A DNA stretch of 64,000 nt from Hymenopus coronatus (lineage: Eukaryota; Arthropoda; Insecta; Mantodea; Hymenopodidae), in NCBI GenBank assembly GCA_030762935.1, contig CM060883.1:36169501-36233500 (forward strand), read 5' to 3'. The notes under the pieces were generated by a model. It was not told the origin of the DNA. It worked only from the letters and a program-made list of their open reading frames with translations, and did not search any database. Positions within the stretch are counted from its first letter, which is position 1. Every line of letters begins with the position of its first letter. Below are positions 54,020 through 64,000 of the stretch, piece after piece. The position numbers were made by a program, and so were the translations under genes.

Positions 54020-54345
54020 TCTTACTAGGCGGCCCGGGTTCGATTCCAAGAGCCCATATGTGAGATTTGCGATGGACAAAGAAGCGTCGTTTTCTACGGA
54101 TCCTACGGTTTCCCCTGCAACTCATTCCACCACTGCTCCATAATCACCTTTCCCATCATCAATTTTGCCTGCATTTCATGTCATCCACTTCCTCATGCTC
54201 ATGCCTGGCTACGGGCCGACCCCTCATAACAGGTTCTCCATTCTGTGGGGGCTTCTGACCCCTAGGCATTGGTCTGTAAGTCCTAGGAGAGTGTCAGTCC
54301 TACAAATATGGGGAGGGTAAGCCGATTACGAAACGAAGGTATATA
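54020..54345 (+). mobile_element. SINE family B, long form
   Basis: Enters at GGCGGCCCGGGTTCGATTCC (B box), with GAGATTTGCGATGGACAAAG, then a longer 3' domain than other family B copies: CATGCCTGGCTACGGGCC, CATAACAGGTTCTCCATTC, CTGACCCCTAGGCATTG, GGGTAAGCCGATTACGAAAC. The same 3' domain appears reversed at 57912. Confidence 0.8.
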
Positions 54346-54651
54346 CTGATGTGTATAATGGAATTTAATTAAGTGAAAAACAATTCACTTTTAAAATTTA
54401 TTTGTTTTCGTGCGTATGTGTGTGCGCGCGCGTGTCCTATCCAATGCATTATTAAACTTTCTAAATCATATATCTTTGTTTCTCTTTAGCAAATAAGGTA
54501 TACAGCTAATTCATTGTTTATTCCACACTAACTCGTATGTAGGAAAAGAGTAGGAAAGGTAGAATCAGTCTGCAAAACTCCATCCCATAGTGAGGATTTG
54601 AACTATGCTCATGAATCGATTGGGGAATTTAAGGCAGTGCCGGTATGTTGC
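54346..54651. other. unassigned stretch
   Basis: AT-rich sequence with a GTGTGTGCGCGCGCGTG tract near 54420. Nothing else recognised. Confidence 0.35.
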
Positions 54652-54760
54652 CAAAGTAGCTCTGTGGTTATAACAACTTGACCTAGACTGGGAGGTTCAT
54701 GTTTCAAATCCCAGTTATGGCGTTGAATTTTTTAGTCTGACTCTACCTTTTCAAGACTGT
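54652..54760 (+). mobile_element. SINE-like head, related to family D
   Basis: CAAAGTAGCTCTGTGGTTAT fits an A box and ATGTTTCAAATCCCAG a B box. GGCGTTGAATTTTTTAGTC follows. The body soon becomes unrecognisable. Confidence 0.5.
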
Positions 54761-55832
54761 ATAGTGATTTAGTTCACGAAAATGGGATTTTAATGTGCCA
54801 AAATAAACAAATCGAAATAATATTACATATTATTAGGTAATTTTTTTAAACATGTTACATACCAAACGTTTATAATCACAATGTGTCTGAAGATATTTTT
54901 ATTTGCATATGTTCAATAAACTGAAGATGCAACTATTTCTCAGTGCCATTATTCGACTACATAAAGTGGTACGGGGTAGTGTCCATCACATTACAAATTA
55001 ATGAAAAGACACACATTTTTATGTTGTTAAACCCTTTAGTTCAATTAAGACGCCAGAAAAAGGTTTTGTAAACTTTCCAAAACATTACATCACATAAGAG
55101 TTGCAGAGAGTGTGACACAATGGAGGGACAGAACGTGAGTGGAGTTGAAGAGAGGAAGGAAGAGAGGGAGACAAATATTGAAAGTGAAGGAGAAAAAGAG
55201 AATGTTTCTATTTACCTTATGATAAAACGTAATTTAACGGCTAGCAAAATATATGTCATCGAAAATATGAGCAAATGCACATCGCTATAGAAGCAATATA
55301 TCGACTTATACCACGATCTCTTTGGTGAGAAAGAAATGAGAAAACAGACTGCAGCTCTTTGTCAAAATAGCTAATAATATAATGGAAATTTATGTCCATT
55401 TTTCCATTTTTTCATTTCTTGATACAAGTACTCTAACCATTTTCCAGAATATCCTATTTTTTTTTTTTTTTTTTTTTTTTGTATGTGTGTAAATCTTCGC
55501 TAAATGCATGCTTCTGTTTTGTTTCAGGTGAGTAGCTGAATGGTCCTACACTATATGTTCAGTAGACAACGGCTTCCACTCTTCCAGGTAGGTATCTATT
55601 CCATGGTTCCGGAGTCTTGATATTTATGAAACAGCTAGAAGCATCTTCTGCACAGCTAGCCGGTGGGGAGTCGCTCGTCCAATGAACGCTAAAGGGTATA
55701 AAAGAAGCAGAGGCATATGCTACAACAAAATTTTGGGCTATTTTTTATACTTGGAAAATTAAATGATTTCATTGAAATGTAATATACGCGCTAATAATAC
55801 TATTAATAATAACAATAATAGGACATTTATCG
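54761..55832. other. unassigned stretch with a TATA-like word
   Basis: Includes a purine-rich block at 55110-55200, a T27 run at 55455-55481, and GGGTATAAAAGAAGC near 55695, a good TATA-box match about 140 bases before a SINE. No coding exon could be supported downstream. Confidence 0.3.
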
Positions 55833-55946
55833 CCCGCCTGGGTAGTGCGGTGATAGCGTGTCTGCCTCACATTCAACAGGCCGCGAGTTCGAATCTCGCT
55901 TAGGGTGGGTTACGCGGGTAAGGTTTTTCCGGGTTTTTCCCTGAGA
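55833..55946 (+). mobile_element. SINE family A, head only
   Basis: GCCTGGGTAGTGCGGTGATA, GAGTTCGAATCTCGCTTAGG and GGGTTTTTCCCTGAG, then a direct switch to a reversed family B SINE, so the AAT-tailed body is absent. Confidence 0.8.
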
Positions 55947-56127
55947 AGATGATACTGGTGATACATGGAATGAAGATGGAGCACTGATGGAATGCAATGG
56001 AGGGGGAAACCGGAGAACCCGGGGAAACCCTGCCCCTGCGCCACTTTGTCCACCAAAATTTTCACATACGGTCGCTGGCCATTAGGTGAGAGAGAAGTGG
56101 TCTAACCCCTTGGCCACGACGCGGACA
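55947..56127 (-). mobile_element. tRNA-derived SINE, family B
   Basis: Minus strand: CCGCGTCGTGGCCAAGGGG head, a B-box region reduced to CTAATGGCCAGCGACC, GTGAAAATTTTGGTGGACAA, and CCGGTTTCCCCCTCC. It is fused tail-first to the family A head, leaving no spacer. Confidence 0.8.
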
Positions 56128-56868
56128 GGGAGGCTCTTACAGTAATCCTAGATCCGTCTTTGGCCAGGAACCAAAGTCTGAGCTTCTCCTCAGGTTTACC
56201 CACATATCTTTCATGTTACTAACATTCTAGGAACAATAAAAAGGTTGCCCAAGAAAACCTTAATATCCGCAGTTAGTTAAAATGTACGTAGATAATTATA
56301 TTCCGCTAAAAATGTATATTATTGGTGTTGTTCTATCTAACGTTGTATGATTTAACCGAGCTATGAATTTACCAACTGAATAGCCTGTAACATGTTTTTA
56401 TATTTTAATCTCTTTTTGCAGTGGTATCCTCATTAATGCCAAAAACTCATTTTACGTTGCATATTTCAGTGAATATTCTCTTACTAGTAATAAAACATCA
56501 GCATATATTTAAACATCGATGTTTAATTAAGAGGTAAAGAGTAATTAAAGTTCTTTGTTCGGATCTCATTCAAACAGGAATATGTCGATGGTCTTTTTTT
56601 ATGGAACTGACAATCAGAATTTAAATGTACGGGTTGACATTCCTATCACTGACGATGAACTTTTGTTTGTTCAGAGTTTTAAATGAGTTTGACTGCGGTT
56701 TTTGTGCTCTGAGGGAGCAAAGCCGCCGAAAAATTCAGAGATATGTGTATCGTATTCGGAAGCAGAACTAGAGGATATAATAAAACGGGTGTGAAACTTT
56801 ACGATAGTTATTTTTTGAGAACTTTCGTCTGTACCAGTATAACATAAATTTGTTTTCATCGAAGAGAT
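56128..56868. other. unassigned stretch
   Basis: AT-rich. A minus frame of 118 codons crosses from 56671 into the HE copy and is not supported as coding. Confidence 0.35.
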
Positions 56869-57682
56869 TTTTACTTTCTCTACACGTACTATGTACATAG
56901 CGTATAGACACGCTATTGCATTCCACTCAAAAATTTGATACCGAGATTTCACCGGAAATATATGTTTTGGGTCCCCTGTAACCAAAAGTTGTGATAACTC
57001 AAAAACGAAAAGTCGGTAAAATACCAAACTTGGTGTTTAAGTTTAGTATCTTCCAGGGATGCGACACGAAGATTTTGAGAAAAATCTCCCCATCCCAAAC
57101 TACCCTCTACATGGAACCTTTTTCGAAATTTCTCAAAAATGGCTCTAACCATTTTGATTAAAATGCCGTATATTAAAGATATTTACCTGACAAATAAAAT
57201 GCATATCTTGAATTTTCTGGGAATAGCCTCCGAGGATTACTTTATTCTGGATGAATTTTACGGAATTTTACATAACTGCTAAACCGTAAAAGATGGACAA
57301 AAACTTACTACACAAAAAACGCAGAGCACGTTAAAAACACAATTTATGTTATATACATTTTTTTCGTGAAGGTGGTTGTTTGTGAGGTATTCCTTTTTTT
57401 TTTTTTTTGGTTTCACCTTTAAAAAACTTTTACTTTTCTCACACAGGACTTTGTTAACTCCTGTCCATATAAACAAAGGAACTTTAATCATATAGCAATC
57501 AGCTTTTGAATATCACTTTAACCTATGGTACTCCCTTATTTCGCTTCTACTTACAAGGAAACAAGTAATAAGACTATATCTGCTGTTTTCTCTCAATGAG
57601 CATGAAGTAAATAAAGGCATAAGCTTTTTAGCAATAACTTGTGCAGAGGTGTAAGAAAGTCATGTGAATGGAACACATCAGA
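56869..57682 (-). mobile_element. HE repeat, near full length
   Basis: Hairpin CGTACTATGTACATAGCG with a TAGACACGCTA variant. The GT/CA tract is deleted (GTCCCCTGTAACCAAAAGTT joins GTGATAACTC). 5' end ACACATCAGA at 57682. Confidence 0.9.
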
Positions 57683-58021
57683 TTTTTCATTTCAGAATGA
57701 AATCATGCACTATAGTTTCTGAGCAGTTTTTATCACAAGTATCATCAGCAACAATAACTTTTATTTCCTTTTACGGTATATTTAAATAAAATAATTTAGT
57801 TTTGTTTTATTCTAGTCATTAAACTGTCGAATAAAAAAATATTCGTTTTATTTTAATTGTCTCCCACAAGTTTCGATATCCACTTTTGTTTTATTTGGCA
57901 GTTATAAAGTTTCGTTTCGTAATCGGCTTACCCTCCCCATAGTTGTAGGACTAAGACCCCTCTATGACTTACAAGTCAATGCCTAGGGGTCAGAAGCTTC
58001 TCGGGGAGCCAACGGCACGAA

Positions 58022-58265
58022 ACCACATACTATATACGTATACTATATACAGCATTAATAATTACTAATACAGAAATTATTTCATCTATTTTAATTCACC
58101 AAAAAATGTCTACCCCAAAACAATTATATTTTCATTGTGTATTTTACTCTTATAGAATATTAGTTAGCACTTTAATTTTATTGATATATTAAAGGGTTCA
58201 AGTTAAAATAAACTAATATCCTTCAAAGGTATAAATAAAGAATATTTCTCTTTAAGTCTTAGTAT
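58022..58265 (+). pseudogene. nuclear mitochondrial insert: nad2 3' end and tRNA-Trp
   Basis: A ~244-bp AT-rich insert in a SINE. Its right part is a mitochondrial tRNA-Trp. Upstream, in the invertebrate mitochondrial code, a hydrophobic frame ending FYSYSMLVSTLILLMY and stop TAA immediately precedes the tRNA, as expected for the end of nad2 in the common arthropod gene order nad2-trnW. The nad2 call rests mainly on position. Confidence 0.8.
58192..58260 (+). pseudogene. trnW: mitochondrial-type tRNA-Trp (UCA), nuclear copy
   Basis: A 69-base cloverleaf can be drawn: acceptor AAGGGTT/AAGTCTT (one mismatch, one G-U), D stem AGTT/AACT, anticodon stem ATATC/GGTAT with loop CTTCAAA (anticodon TCA), and T stem AAAGA/TCTTT. 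TCA for Trp is specific to mitochondrial codes that read TGA as Trp. Very unlikely to be used in the nucleus or cytosol. Confidence 0.88.
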
Positions 58266-58682
58266 ACCAAATGGAGAACCTTTTACGAGGGGTCGGCCCC
58301 CAGCCAGGCATGAACATGAAATGGAGCAATTGGTGGAAACCGGAGGATCCGGAAAAAACAGGCCCAGACGCCGCTTCGTACACCACGAATCCCACATGCG
58401 GGCGCTTGGGATCAGACCCGGACCGCCTAGATAGGAGGCGAGCAGTCTGGCCACTCACCCTGGATATAAAGTACTGCACCTATTAGGTTGTTATACGAGT
58501 GCATAAAAAGTAACGCTGAAATTAAAATACAATGTTTTATTTATTATTTCATTTAAATATCGCCTTTAACATTTAAATTCATATCGGGTGCTTTACGTTT
58601 GAAACAATTTCTCATCGACAATGAATTTGCCCGTTAAGTTTTGCGTTAATCTTTCTTATTTTCATCTATAAACATTATATTT

Positions 58683-58800
58683 ACACTCTCATTCATATTT
58701 CCAGACTCTAGAGAGGATACGAAATAATCCTTCCTAAAGAAAAATTCCCATCCTTCAGCCGGAGATCGAAGTAGGAACCTCCATACTAATTTTTAGACTA
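58683..58800 (-). mobile_element. SINE family D fragment
   Basis: Minus strand: GATCTCCGGCTGAAGGATG, AATTTTTCTTTAGGAAGG, GAGAGTGTAAATATA. The head with the A box is not recognisable (CTGTAGTCTAAAAATTAG). Confidence 0.65.
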
Positions 58801-59394
58801 CAGAAGAGTCAATATTTATTTTGAAAGTGTTTTTCGCTTTAATTGATTTCATAAAATCATACGCGAAAGAAATATATTGGAAATACTGTTCCTGTTATGC
58901 AGTAACCAATTGCAATGGACCGAGCGCGCATCCTGTGATGGGCCTCACGTTACCCGTAAAGTGTGATTTTCTCACCTATTTGCAAGAAAAAGTGGCTGTT
59001 GATAAACGTCTTTGTATTTCAAAGTTGATTTCATTATTACTATACGATGGCTACACTACCTGGCATTACTTCAATACGTGGATGCTTTTGTTACTCTCTC
59101 ATTAGATCCGCTTTGTAGTTACTGGTCTGTTATAAACTTTTGAGGCCCTATGCCGCAAAGCGTAGCCAAGGGATCTGTGAGGCTAAAACCCCAATGATCC
59201 CAAGAAGTCAAAACTTCGGCAATCTGGCGACTTGCACATCTGAACAACTTAATGTTTTCAACACTGTCAAATATGGATCGCCAGTAAAAGTCACTTACAA
59301 TGCTTCTTAAGATTGATGTGTGTGTTTGTGTGTTTGTGTTTTTGTGTGTGTGCTTTACCCTGTTTTCAGTAGAAAGGAAGATTCCATGAACATT
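58801..59394. other. unassigned stretch
   Basis: A 94-codon plus frame at 58821-59105 has no known motif. A short G/T-rich tract lies at 59315-59355. Nothing else recognised. Confidence 0.3.
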
Positions 59395-59560
59395 TTAAGC
59401 CTCTGTAGCTGAGTGGTCAGCATTTCGCTTCTCAACCCAGAGCTGTCAGTTTCGATTCTTGATTAGGGCAGGGGGGTTTTTAATTAGAAAAATGTCCTAT
59501 CCTCTACAAAGTCTGGGAGTATAAATAAGCGAGAGTGACTTTCCTACTGAAAATCAGTAA
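59395..59560 (+). mobile_element. tRNA-derived SINE, family D
   Basis: Head GCCTCTGTAGCTGAGTGGTC, degenerate B box CAGTTTCGATTCTTG, body GGGGGGTTTTTAATTAG and CCTATCCTCTACAAAGTCTG. It lacks the CCCCGATATGACC part and the A tail. Confidence 0.75.
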
Positions 59561-59620
59561 ATATAACTAAAAGCAAAAACCAACAGTCAACGGTTATTGC
59601 TTCCAAGGCAAAAACACCCA

Positions 59621-59669
59621 ATTTTACTTTCTTTACACGTACTACTCTACTACTCACTACTTTCTCTAC
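59621..59669 (-). mobile_element. HE hairpin scrap
   Basis: TTTTACTTTCTTTACACGTA followed by a CTACT-rich stretch and ACTTTCTCTACATT. It leads into a plus copy entering at the ACATTTTTTGTGTG segment. Confidence 0.55.
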
Positions 59670-60152
59670 ATTTTTTGTGTGATAAATTCTTTTCCACCTC
59701 TTACGGTTTAGCAGTTTTGCAAAATTCCGTAAAATTTATCCAGAATAAAGTAGTCTTCAGAGACTATTCCCAGAAAATTCAAAATATACATTCTATTTGT
59801 CAGGTAGATATCTTTAATATACGATATTTTAAACAAAATCGTTAGAGCAATTTTTGAGAAAATCAAAATTTTCGAAAAAAAGTTCTACGTAAAGGGTAGT
59901 TTGGGGTGGGGGATTTTTCTCAAAATCTTCGTGTCGCATCTCTAGAAGATACTAAACTTAAATACCAAGTTTGGTATTTTTCCGACTTTTAGTTTTTGAG
60001 TTGTCGTGTTCACAGACACACGGACACACACACGGACCTTTTTCTGAAAATGCTTTTTTTTGGTTACAGGAGACCCTAAATCATAAATTTCCGGTGAAAT
60101 CTTGGTGTCGAATTTTTGGGTAGAATGCAATACCTTCGCTATACACTATGTA

Positions 60153-61427
60153 CGAGGGTCGGCTGATAAGTCCCGGATATGGCGCTTCTAGGACAGTTAG
60201 ACGGCAGCATCTAATAGTTTAACTCTAGACTAGCTTGTGTTCATAGTTACAGGTCAATAGCTTGTTCAATTTTTTAATGACAGCATTTTAAACAAGACAA
60301 CTTTCACGAAAATGTAGGATTTTGAAAAACGAGCAGCGATTAAATACTTCCATTTGAAAGGCTTAACACCTAAAGAAATCAAGGAGGAAATGGATAGTAC
60401 ATTGAAAGACGCTGCCCCTTCATATTCAAAGATTAAAAGGTGGGTTGCACAGTTTAAAATGGGACTATGAGCACTAGTGATGAGCCAGGCTCTGGACGCC
60501 ATGTAGAAGTGACAACTCCAGAGATCATTGAAAAAAATCATCGTTTAGTACTGAAAGACTGCAGATTTAAGTTGTTTGAGATAACAGAGGCGGTAAACGT
60601 ATCAAAAGAACGTGCAGGTAATATCTTAAGTAATGTTTTGGGCTTTCACAAGGTGAGTGCAAGATGGTTGCCGCGTTTGTTGACACTGATCAAAAGTTGC
60701 AAAGTAAAACTGTTTCTGTTAAGAATGTGGAGCGCTACCGGAAAAATCTCAGTGAATTTTTGAGACGGCTTATTACCATGAATGAAACTTGGATAAAACA
60801 CTACATTCCAGAAAGTAAATCACAGTCAAAACAGTGGATTGCGCCAGGTGAACCAACTTCAAAAAGGGCGAAGTCAATTCTGTCAGCTAACAAGGTTATG
60901 ACGAGTGTTTTCTGGGATGCACAGGGAATTATTTTTATTGTTTACTTAGAAAAGGGTAAAAGTATCAATGGTGGACTACTACGCAAGCTTACTGCAACGT
61001 TTGAGTGATGAGATGAAAAGGAAAATAACATTTTTTTTTTTTTGATCACGACAATGCTCCGGCCCATCATTCAGTCATTGCAATGGGAAAAATGTGCGAA
61101 TTAAAGTTGGAATTGTTTAAACATCCACCATATTCGCCAGATCTAGCATTCAGTGACTACCACCTGTTCCCAAACCTCAAGCAAGTTCTTGGAGGACGAA
61201 GATTTCACAGCAACGAGGAGGTCATTGATGCAGTGAACAGCTATTTTGGGGACCTTGGTAAATCGCACTAGAGGGTTGGTTTAATTGAATTAGAACACCA
61301 ATATGGAAAATGTATTAGCCTTTCTGAAGATTATGTTCAGGAATGAAACAAACAAAACAAAAAAAAAACTTTTTTTTTTTTAATGCAGTTTTCATTGAGA
61401 GGCCCGGAACTTATCATCTGACCCTAG
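60153..61427 (+). mobile_element. mariner element with TA target duplication
   Basis: 1275 bp, the usual mariner size. Terminal inverted repeats CGAGGGTCGGCTGATAAGTC and (reversed) CTAGGGTCAGATGATAAGTT. TA lies on both sides (60151-60152, 61428-61429). It encodes one broken transposase and is immobile on its own. Confidence 0.95.
60312..61347 (+). pseudogene. mariner transposase pseudogene
   Basis: Codon 2 is TAG. The N-terminal helix-turn-helix part runs 60318-60467 (AIKYFHLKGLTPKEIKEEM), shifts frame at about 60467 (DEPGSGRHVEVTTPEIIEKN), shifts again near 60670 (SEFLRRLITMNETWI; SKQWIAPGEPTSKRAKS), meets a stop at 61006 and a T12 run near 61031, then HDNAPAHHS and HPPYSPDLAFSDYHLFPNLK to 61271. 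The D34D spacing is kept between codons at 61050 and 61155, but the first catalytic Asp is Asn (AAT at 60781). Confidence 0.93.
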
Positions 61428-61456
61428 TACAAGTAGAGAAATCAATAAAAAGTAAA

Positions 61457-62214
61457 GGCTAAGTTTTTGAAAATTTCTTTCTCGATATGAAGGCTTAGAA
61501 AACAGGAGATATTGACAGAAATGAAGTATATTACACAGCACATTTTTCCATTACTAAGCCAAGCCAGTAAAAACGGTCACCTCAGGAAGGCTGTGGGTGC
61601 GCTTTCTGCAGTGTTTTTGTTGTTTTTTTTTTTTCTTTCTTTTTGTGTGTGTTGTATGTCATCCACATGCAATGGAGATGTTTTATCATCACCGCCAGCA
61701 GCTTTGCTGTTGTTTAGAGGGGGATCAAATTCCAAATCCCCTTGCATCCCTCTTCTTTAGGCATGCGGGTCGGTGATTGGGGTGAGTTACGAGAGAAAGG
61801 CTTGTGCATAAATACTTAATGTCTTGGGAAACCGTTTACACCATTAAATCCTACCCTGTTGTTTCTTTGTTGAATGCACGCTTAGAATATAAAAACACTG
61901 GAGAGAAAGGGTTAACCCGAAACAAAGTTTCTCTGAGTTACCATTGGGAATTCTGCTAACATGTTTTCTGAATTTTATGTAAGACTTCCTATATAAAAGC
62001 CCTTTGGGCAAAATCAGCAATCATTTGCATGTAGACGCTGTTAGTTATACTCCTGTATGTTGTAAAGCAAACACTTTTACTTTGCCTTTACAAGGAGAAA
62101 AGAGAGAGGGAGAATGCCTTTCTTTGATGCGTAAGATTAAACTCCAGTTTTCATGCCTTTCACCATCATCTCTATACAGCGCGTTCGAAAAGTTTGTCCG
62201 CAGTAACATATCTG
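61457..62214. other. unassigned stretch with TATA-like words
   Basis: Has CTATATAAAAGCCC near 61989 and a T12 run near 61624. Frames of 82-91 codons are present without motifs. It ends at a 5' truncated SINE. Confidence 0.3.
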
Positions 62215-62414
62215 TTTACTGTGGCGTGACAAATATTTTTATCCCCTATACCCCACAGAGTCTGGTAGTATGTACGTGAGGGTGGATGTGTGTGTATGTG
62301 TTTGATTTAACCCAACATAAAGAACCTACAAACAACGAGTTGTTTCTAACGCAAAGTCCCCGATATGGCCTTAGAGGTTAAATTGAACTACGTAAATGAA
62401 ACAATAAGAAAAAC
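62215..62414 (+). mobile_element. SINE family D, 5' truncated
   Basis: CCCCACAGAGTCTGGTAG, GTGTGTGTATGTGTTTGATT, AACGAGTTGTTTCTAACGC and CCCCGATATGGCC, with tail GAAACAATAAGAAAAAC. The tRNA-like head is absent. The tail leads straight into an HE 5' end. Confidence 0.8.
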
Positions 62415-62416
62415 AA

Positions 62417-63339
62417 ATCTGATGTGTTACACTCACATGACTTTCTCTAGCTGCTCTACAAATCTCCCACAAAAGATTATTCTTCTTTGTACACAATGCT
62501 AATCGAGATAAGTATTAGCAGAATGTTCCTATTACTTAGTTCCTTATAAGTAGAAGGGAATAAGGGGAATGCACTATGCTAAAGTGATTGTCAAATGTTT
62601 TAAAAGCTATCGTTATGCGATTGTCATTGCAAATCACTTCTTTGCTTGGCCAGAAGTAGAACAAAAGAAAAACGGACACTTCCTGTCTGAGACAAGTTTA
62701 AGTACTTCACAATTGAAACCAATAACAAGGAATATCTCGGAAACGGTTACCTCCACAACAAAAACGTAAATTATATAAATTGTGTGTTTTGTCGTGATGT
62801 ACATTTTTGTGCAGTGAGTTTTTTTCTATCTCTTACGGTTTAGCAGTTAAGCAAAATTCGGCAACATTCATCCAGAATAAATAGGTCTTCAGAGGCTACT
62901 CCCAAAAAATTCGAGATATACGTTTTATTTCGGACAATAGTTTTAATATACGAGATTTTAAACAAAGTCGTTAGAGCCACTTTTAAGAAAATAAAAATTT
63001 TCGAAACTTTTTCCATGTAAAGGTTAGTTTTTAGTGGGGGGATTTTGAAGATCTTCGTGTCGCATCCTTGGAAGATACTAAACCTAAATACCAAGCTTGG
63101 TTTTTAACGGTCTTTTCGTTTTGGGGCTATGCCCTCAGACACAGACACACACATACACATACACACAGAGAAGCAGACAGACACACAAACACGGACATTT
63201 GTCTAAAAATGTTTTTTTTTTTTTGGATTCAGGGTGTCTCAAAACATATATTTCCGGTGAAATCTCGGTATCAAATTTTTGGGTGCAATACAATACCTCC
63301 TCTATACACTATGTACATAGTACGTATAGAGAAAGTAAA
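62417..63339 (+). mobile_element. HE repeat, full length
   Basis: Starts TCTGATGTGTTACAC and ends CACTATGTACATAGTACG with AGAGAAAGTAAAAA. It has the AGCTGCTCTAC subfamily 5' part. The CA tract is mixed (ACACACATACACATACACAC then AGAAGCAGACAGAC). Confidence 0.93.
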
Positions 63340-63757
63340 AATGTAAATGACATATATTGTAAGGTTTGAGGAGACCTACTTTTTTGTGTAACAAGTTCTT
63401 GTTTACCACTTTCAATTTATTATATATGCAAAATTCAAAAAAAAATCTTCCAGAATAAAGAGGTCATCAGAGGCTATTCCCAGAAAATGCAATGTATGCA
63501 TTTTATTTGTCATGTAAATATCTTAAATATAAGAGAGTTTAATCAAAATCGTTACAGCCATTTTTGAGGAAATCAAAAATGTCTCAATTTTGTTCCATAT
63601 AAATGGAAGTTCTTGAAAATCTTCGCGTCACATCCTTGGAAGATACTGAACTTAAATGTCAGGGGTCTATTTCCGGTGCGGAAATATCGAATTTTTGTGT
63701 GGAATACAATACCTTCTGTATACACTATGTACATAGTACGTGTAGAGAAAGTAAAAT
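63340..63757 (+). mobile_element. HE repeat, 5' truncated tandem copy
   Basis: Follows the previous 3' end with no spacer, entering at TGTAAATGACATATATTG. It lacks the CA tract and first half of the ATCTCGG segment, and ends with an intact hairpin (CACTATGTACATAGTACG) and AGAGAAAGTAAAA. The last 243 bases of the window (63758-64000) are unassigned. Confidence 0.88.
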
Positions 63758-64000
63758 GGGAATAAAATACTCCAACTCTTATTCCTTAGCCACCATTCTG
63801 TCATACCATCGCTTATAGTTGCTACACGTGTGCACATTCAATGGCTGAATTACCCACGAAGGGTAAATATTGCCCCTACACCATCTGTTGTCTCCGGTAT
63901 AATAATACTTCAAGGCTTCTGGTTCTACCAAATCATGAATTTGTATGATTTTTTTCCCTCGAGGTAAATTCGATACTACCCAAGATCCTGATTAAACGAA

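Larger units (their letters stand above)
57912..58460 (-). mobile_element. SINE family B, long form, split by mitochondrial DNA
   Basis: Right part 58266-58460 (minus: GGCCAGACTGCTCGCCTCC head, CGGTCCGGGTCTGATCCC B box, CATGCCTGGCTGGGGGCC, AAAGGTTCTCCATT) and left part 57912-58021 (CTGACCCCTAGGCATTG, GGGTAAGCCGATTACG). In the collinear copy at 54020 these parts are adjacent, so 58022-58265 is an insertion. Confidence 0.85.
59670..61456 (+). mobile_element. HE repeat, 3' half, hairpin split by a mariner
   Basis: Enters at CATTTTTTGTGTGATAAATT, collinear to the first hairpin arm (CTATACACTATG at 60150). A mariner occupies 60153-61427, and the second arm (CAAGTAGAGAAA) follows. The insertion point is the TA at the tip of the hairpin (ACTATGTAC). 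Confidence 0.88.

Overview
This window is repeat-dominated nuclear DNA from an invertebrate, most likely an arthropod and plausibly an insect. The support is indirect: AT-rich sequence, several tRNA-derived SINE families, mariner and other TIR transposon remnants, a non-LTR element with an R2-like C-terminus, and nuclear mitochondrial fragments that read with the invertebrate mitochondrial code (TGA as Trp). The species cannot be named from sequence alone. No complete host gene can be supported. The only candidate host coding segment is a possible 3' terminal exon on the minus strand at 13960-14144.

The main occupant is one dispersed family, called here the hairpin-ended (HE) repeat. By hand count it makes up about half of the window, in roughly 55 full or partial copies on both strands. 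A full copy is about 0.87-0.92 kb. In the plus sense it starts with TCTGATGTG, has ACTTTCTCTA about 25 bases in, carries a CA microsatellite in its last third, and ends with a near-perfect palindrome centred on ACTATGTACATAGT followed by TAGAGAAAGTAAAA. It has no conserved reading frame. Its layout (short subterminal inverted repeats, internal microsatellite, 3' hairpin, no clear target duplication, head-to-tail tandems, insertion in A/T runs) resembles non-autonomous Helitron/Helentron-type elements; that is inference.

Layout: 1-10.4 kb, HE copies in tandem and nested with SINEs; 10.4-14.4 kb, mostly other sequence with a hAT-like MITE and the exon candidate; 14.4-21.6 kb, HE copies including a clean HE-in-HE insertion; 21.6-23.5 kb, SINE pieces and an LTR-like unexplained stretch; 23.5-37.5 kb, HE copies, SINEs, a chimeric mitochondrial insert and a duplicated 0.26 kb segment; 37.5-40.3 kb, a TIR element inside an HE copy and an R2-like LINE 3' end interrupted by nested SINEs; 40.3-46 kb, an HE copy holding a ~0.8 kb TACA microsatellite and a TIR transposon with DUF4817-like coding remnants; 46-53.8 kb, a 518-bp tandem duplication, a second mitochondrial insert and HE copies inserted into HE copies; 53.8-64 kb, SINEs, a third mitochondrial insert with a recognisable tRNA-Trp, a decayed mariner inside an HE hairpin, and two final tandem HE copies.

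The elements form a nested insertion record: HE copies are the substrate, and SINEs, mariner, TIR elements, mitochondrial fragments and other HE copies have landed in them.
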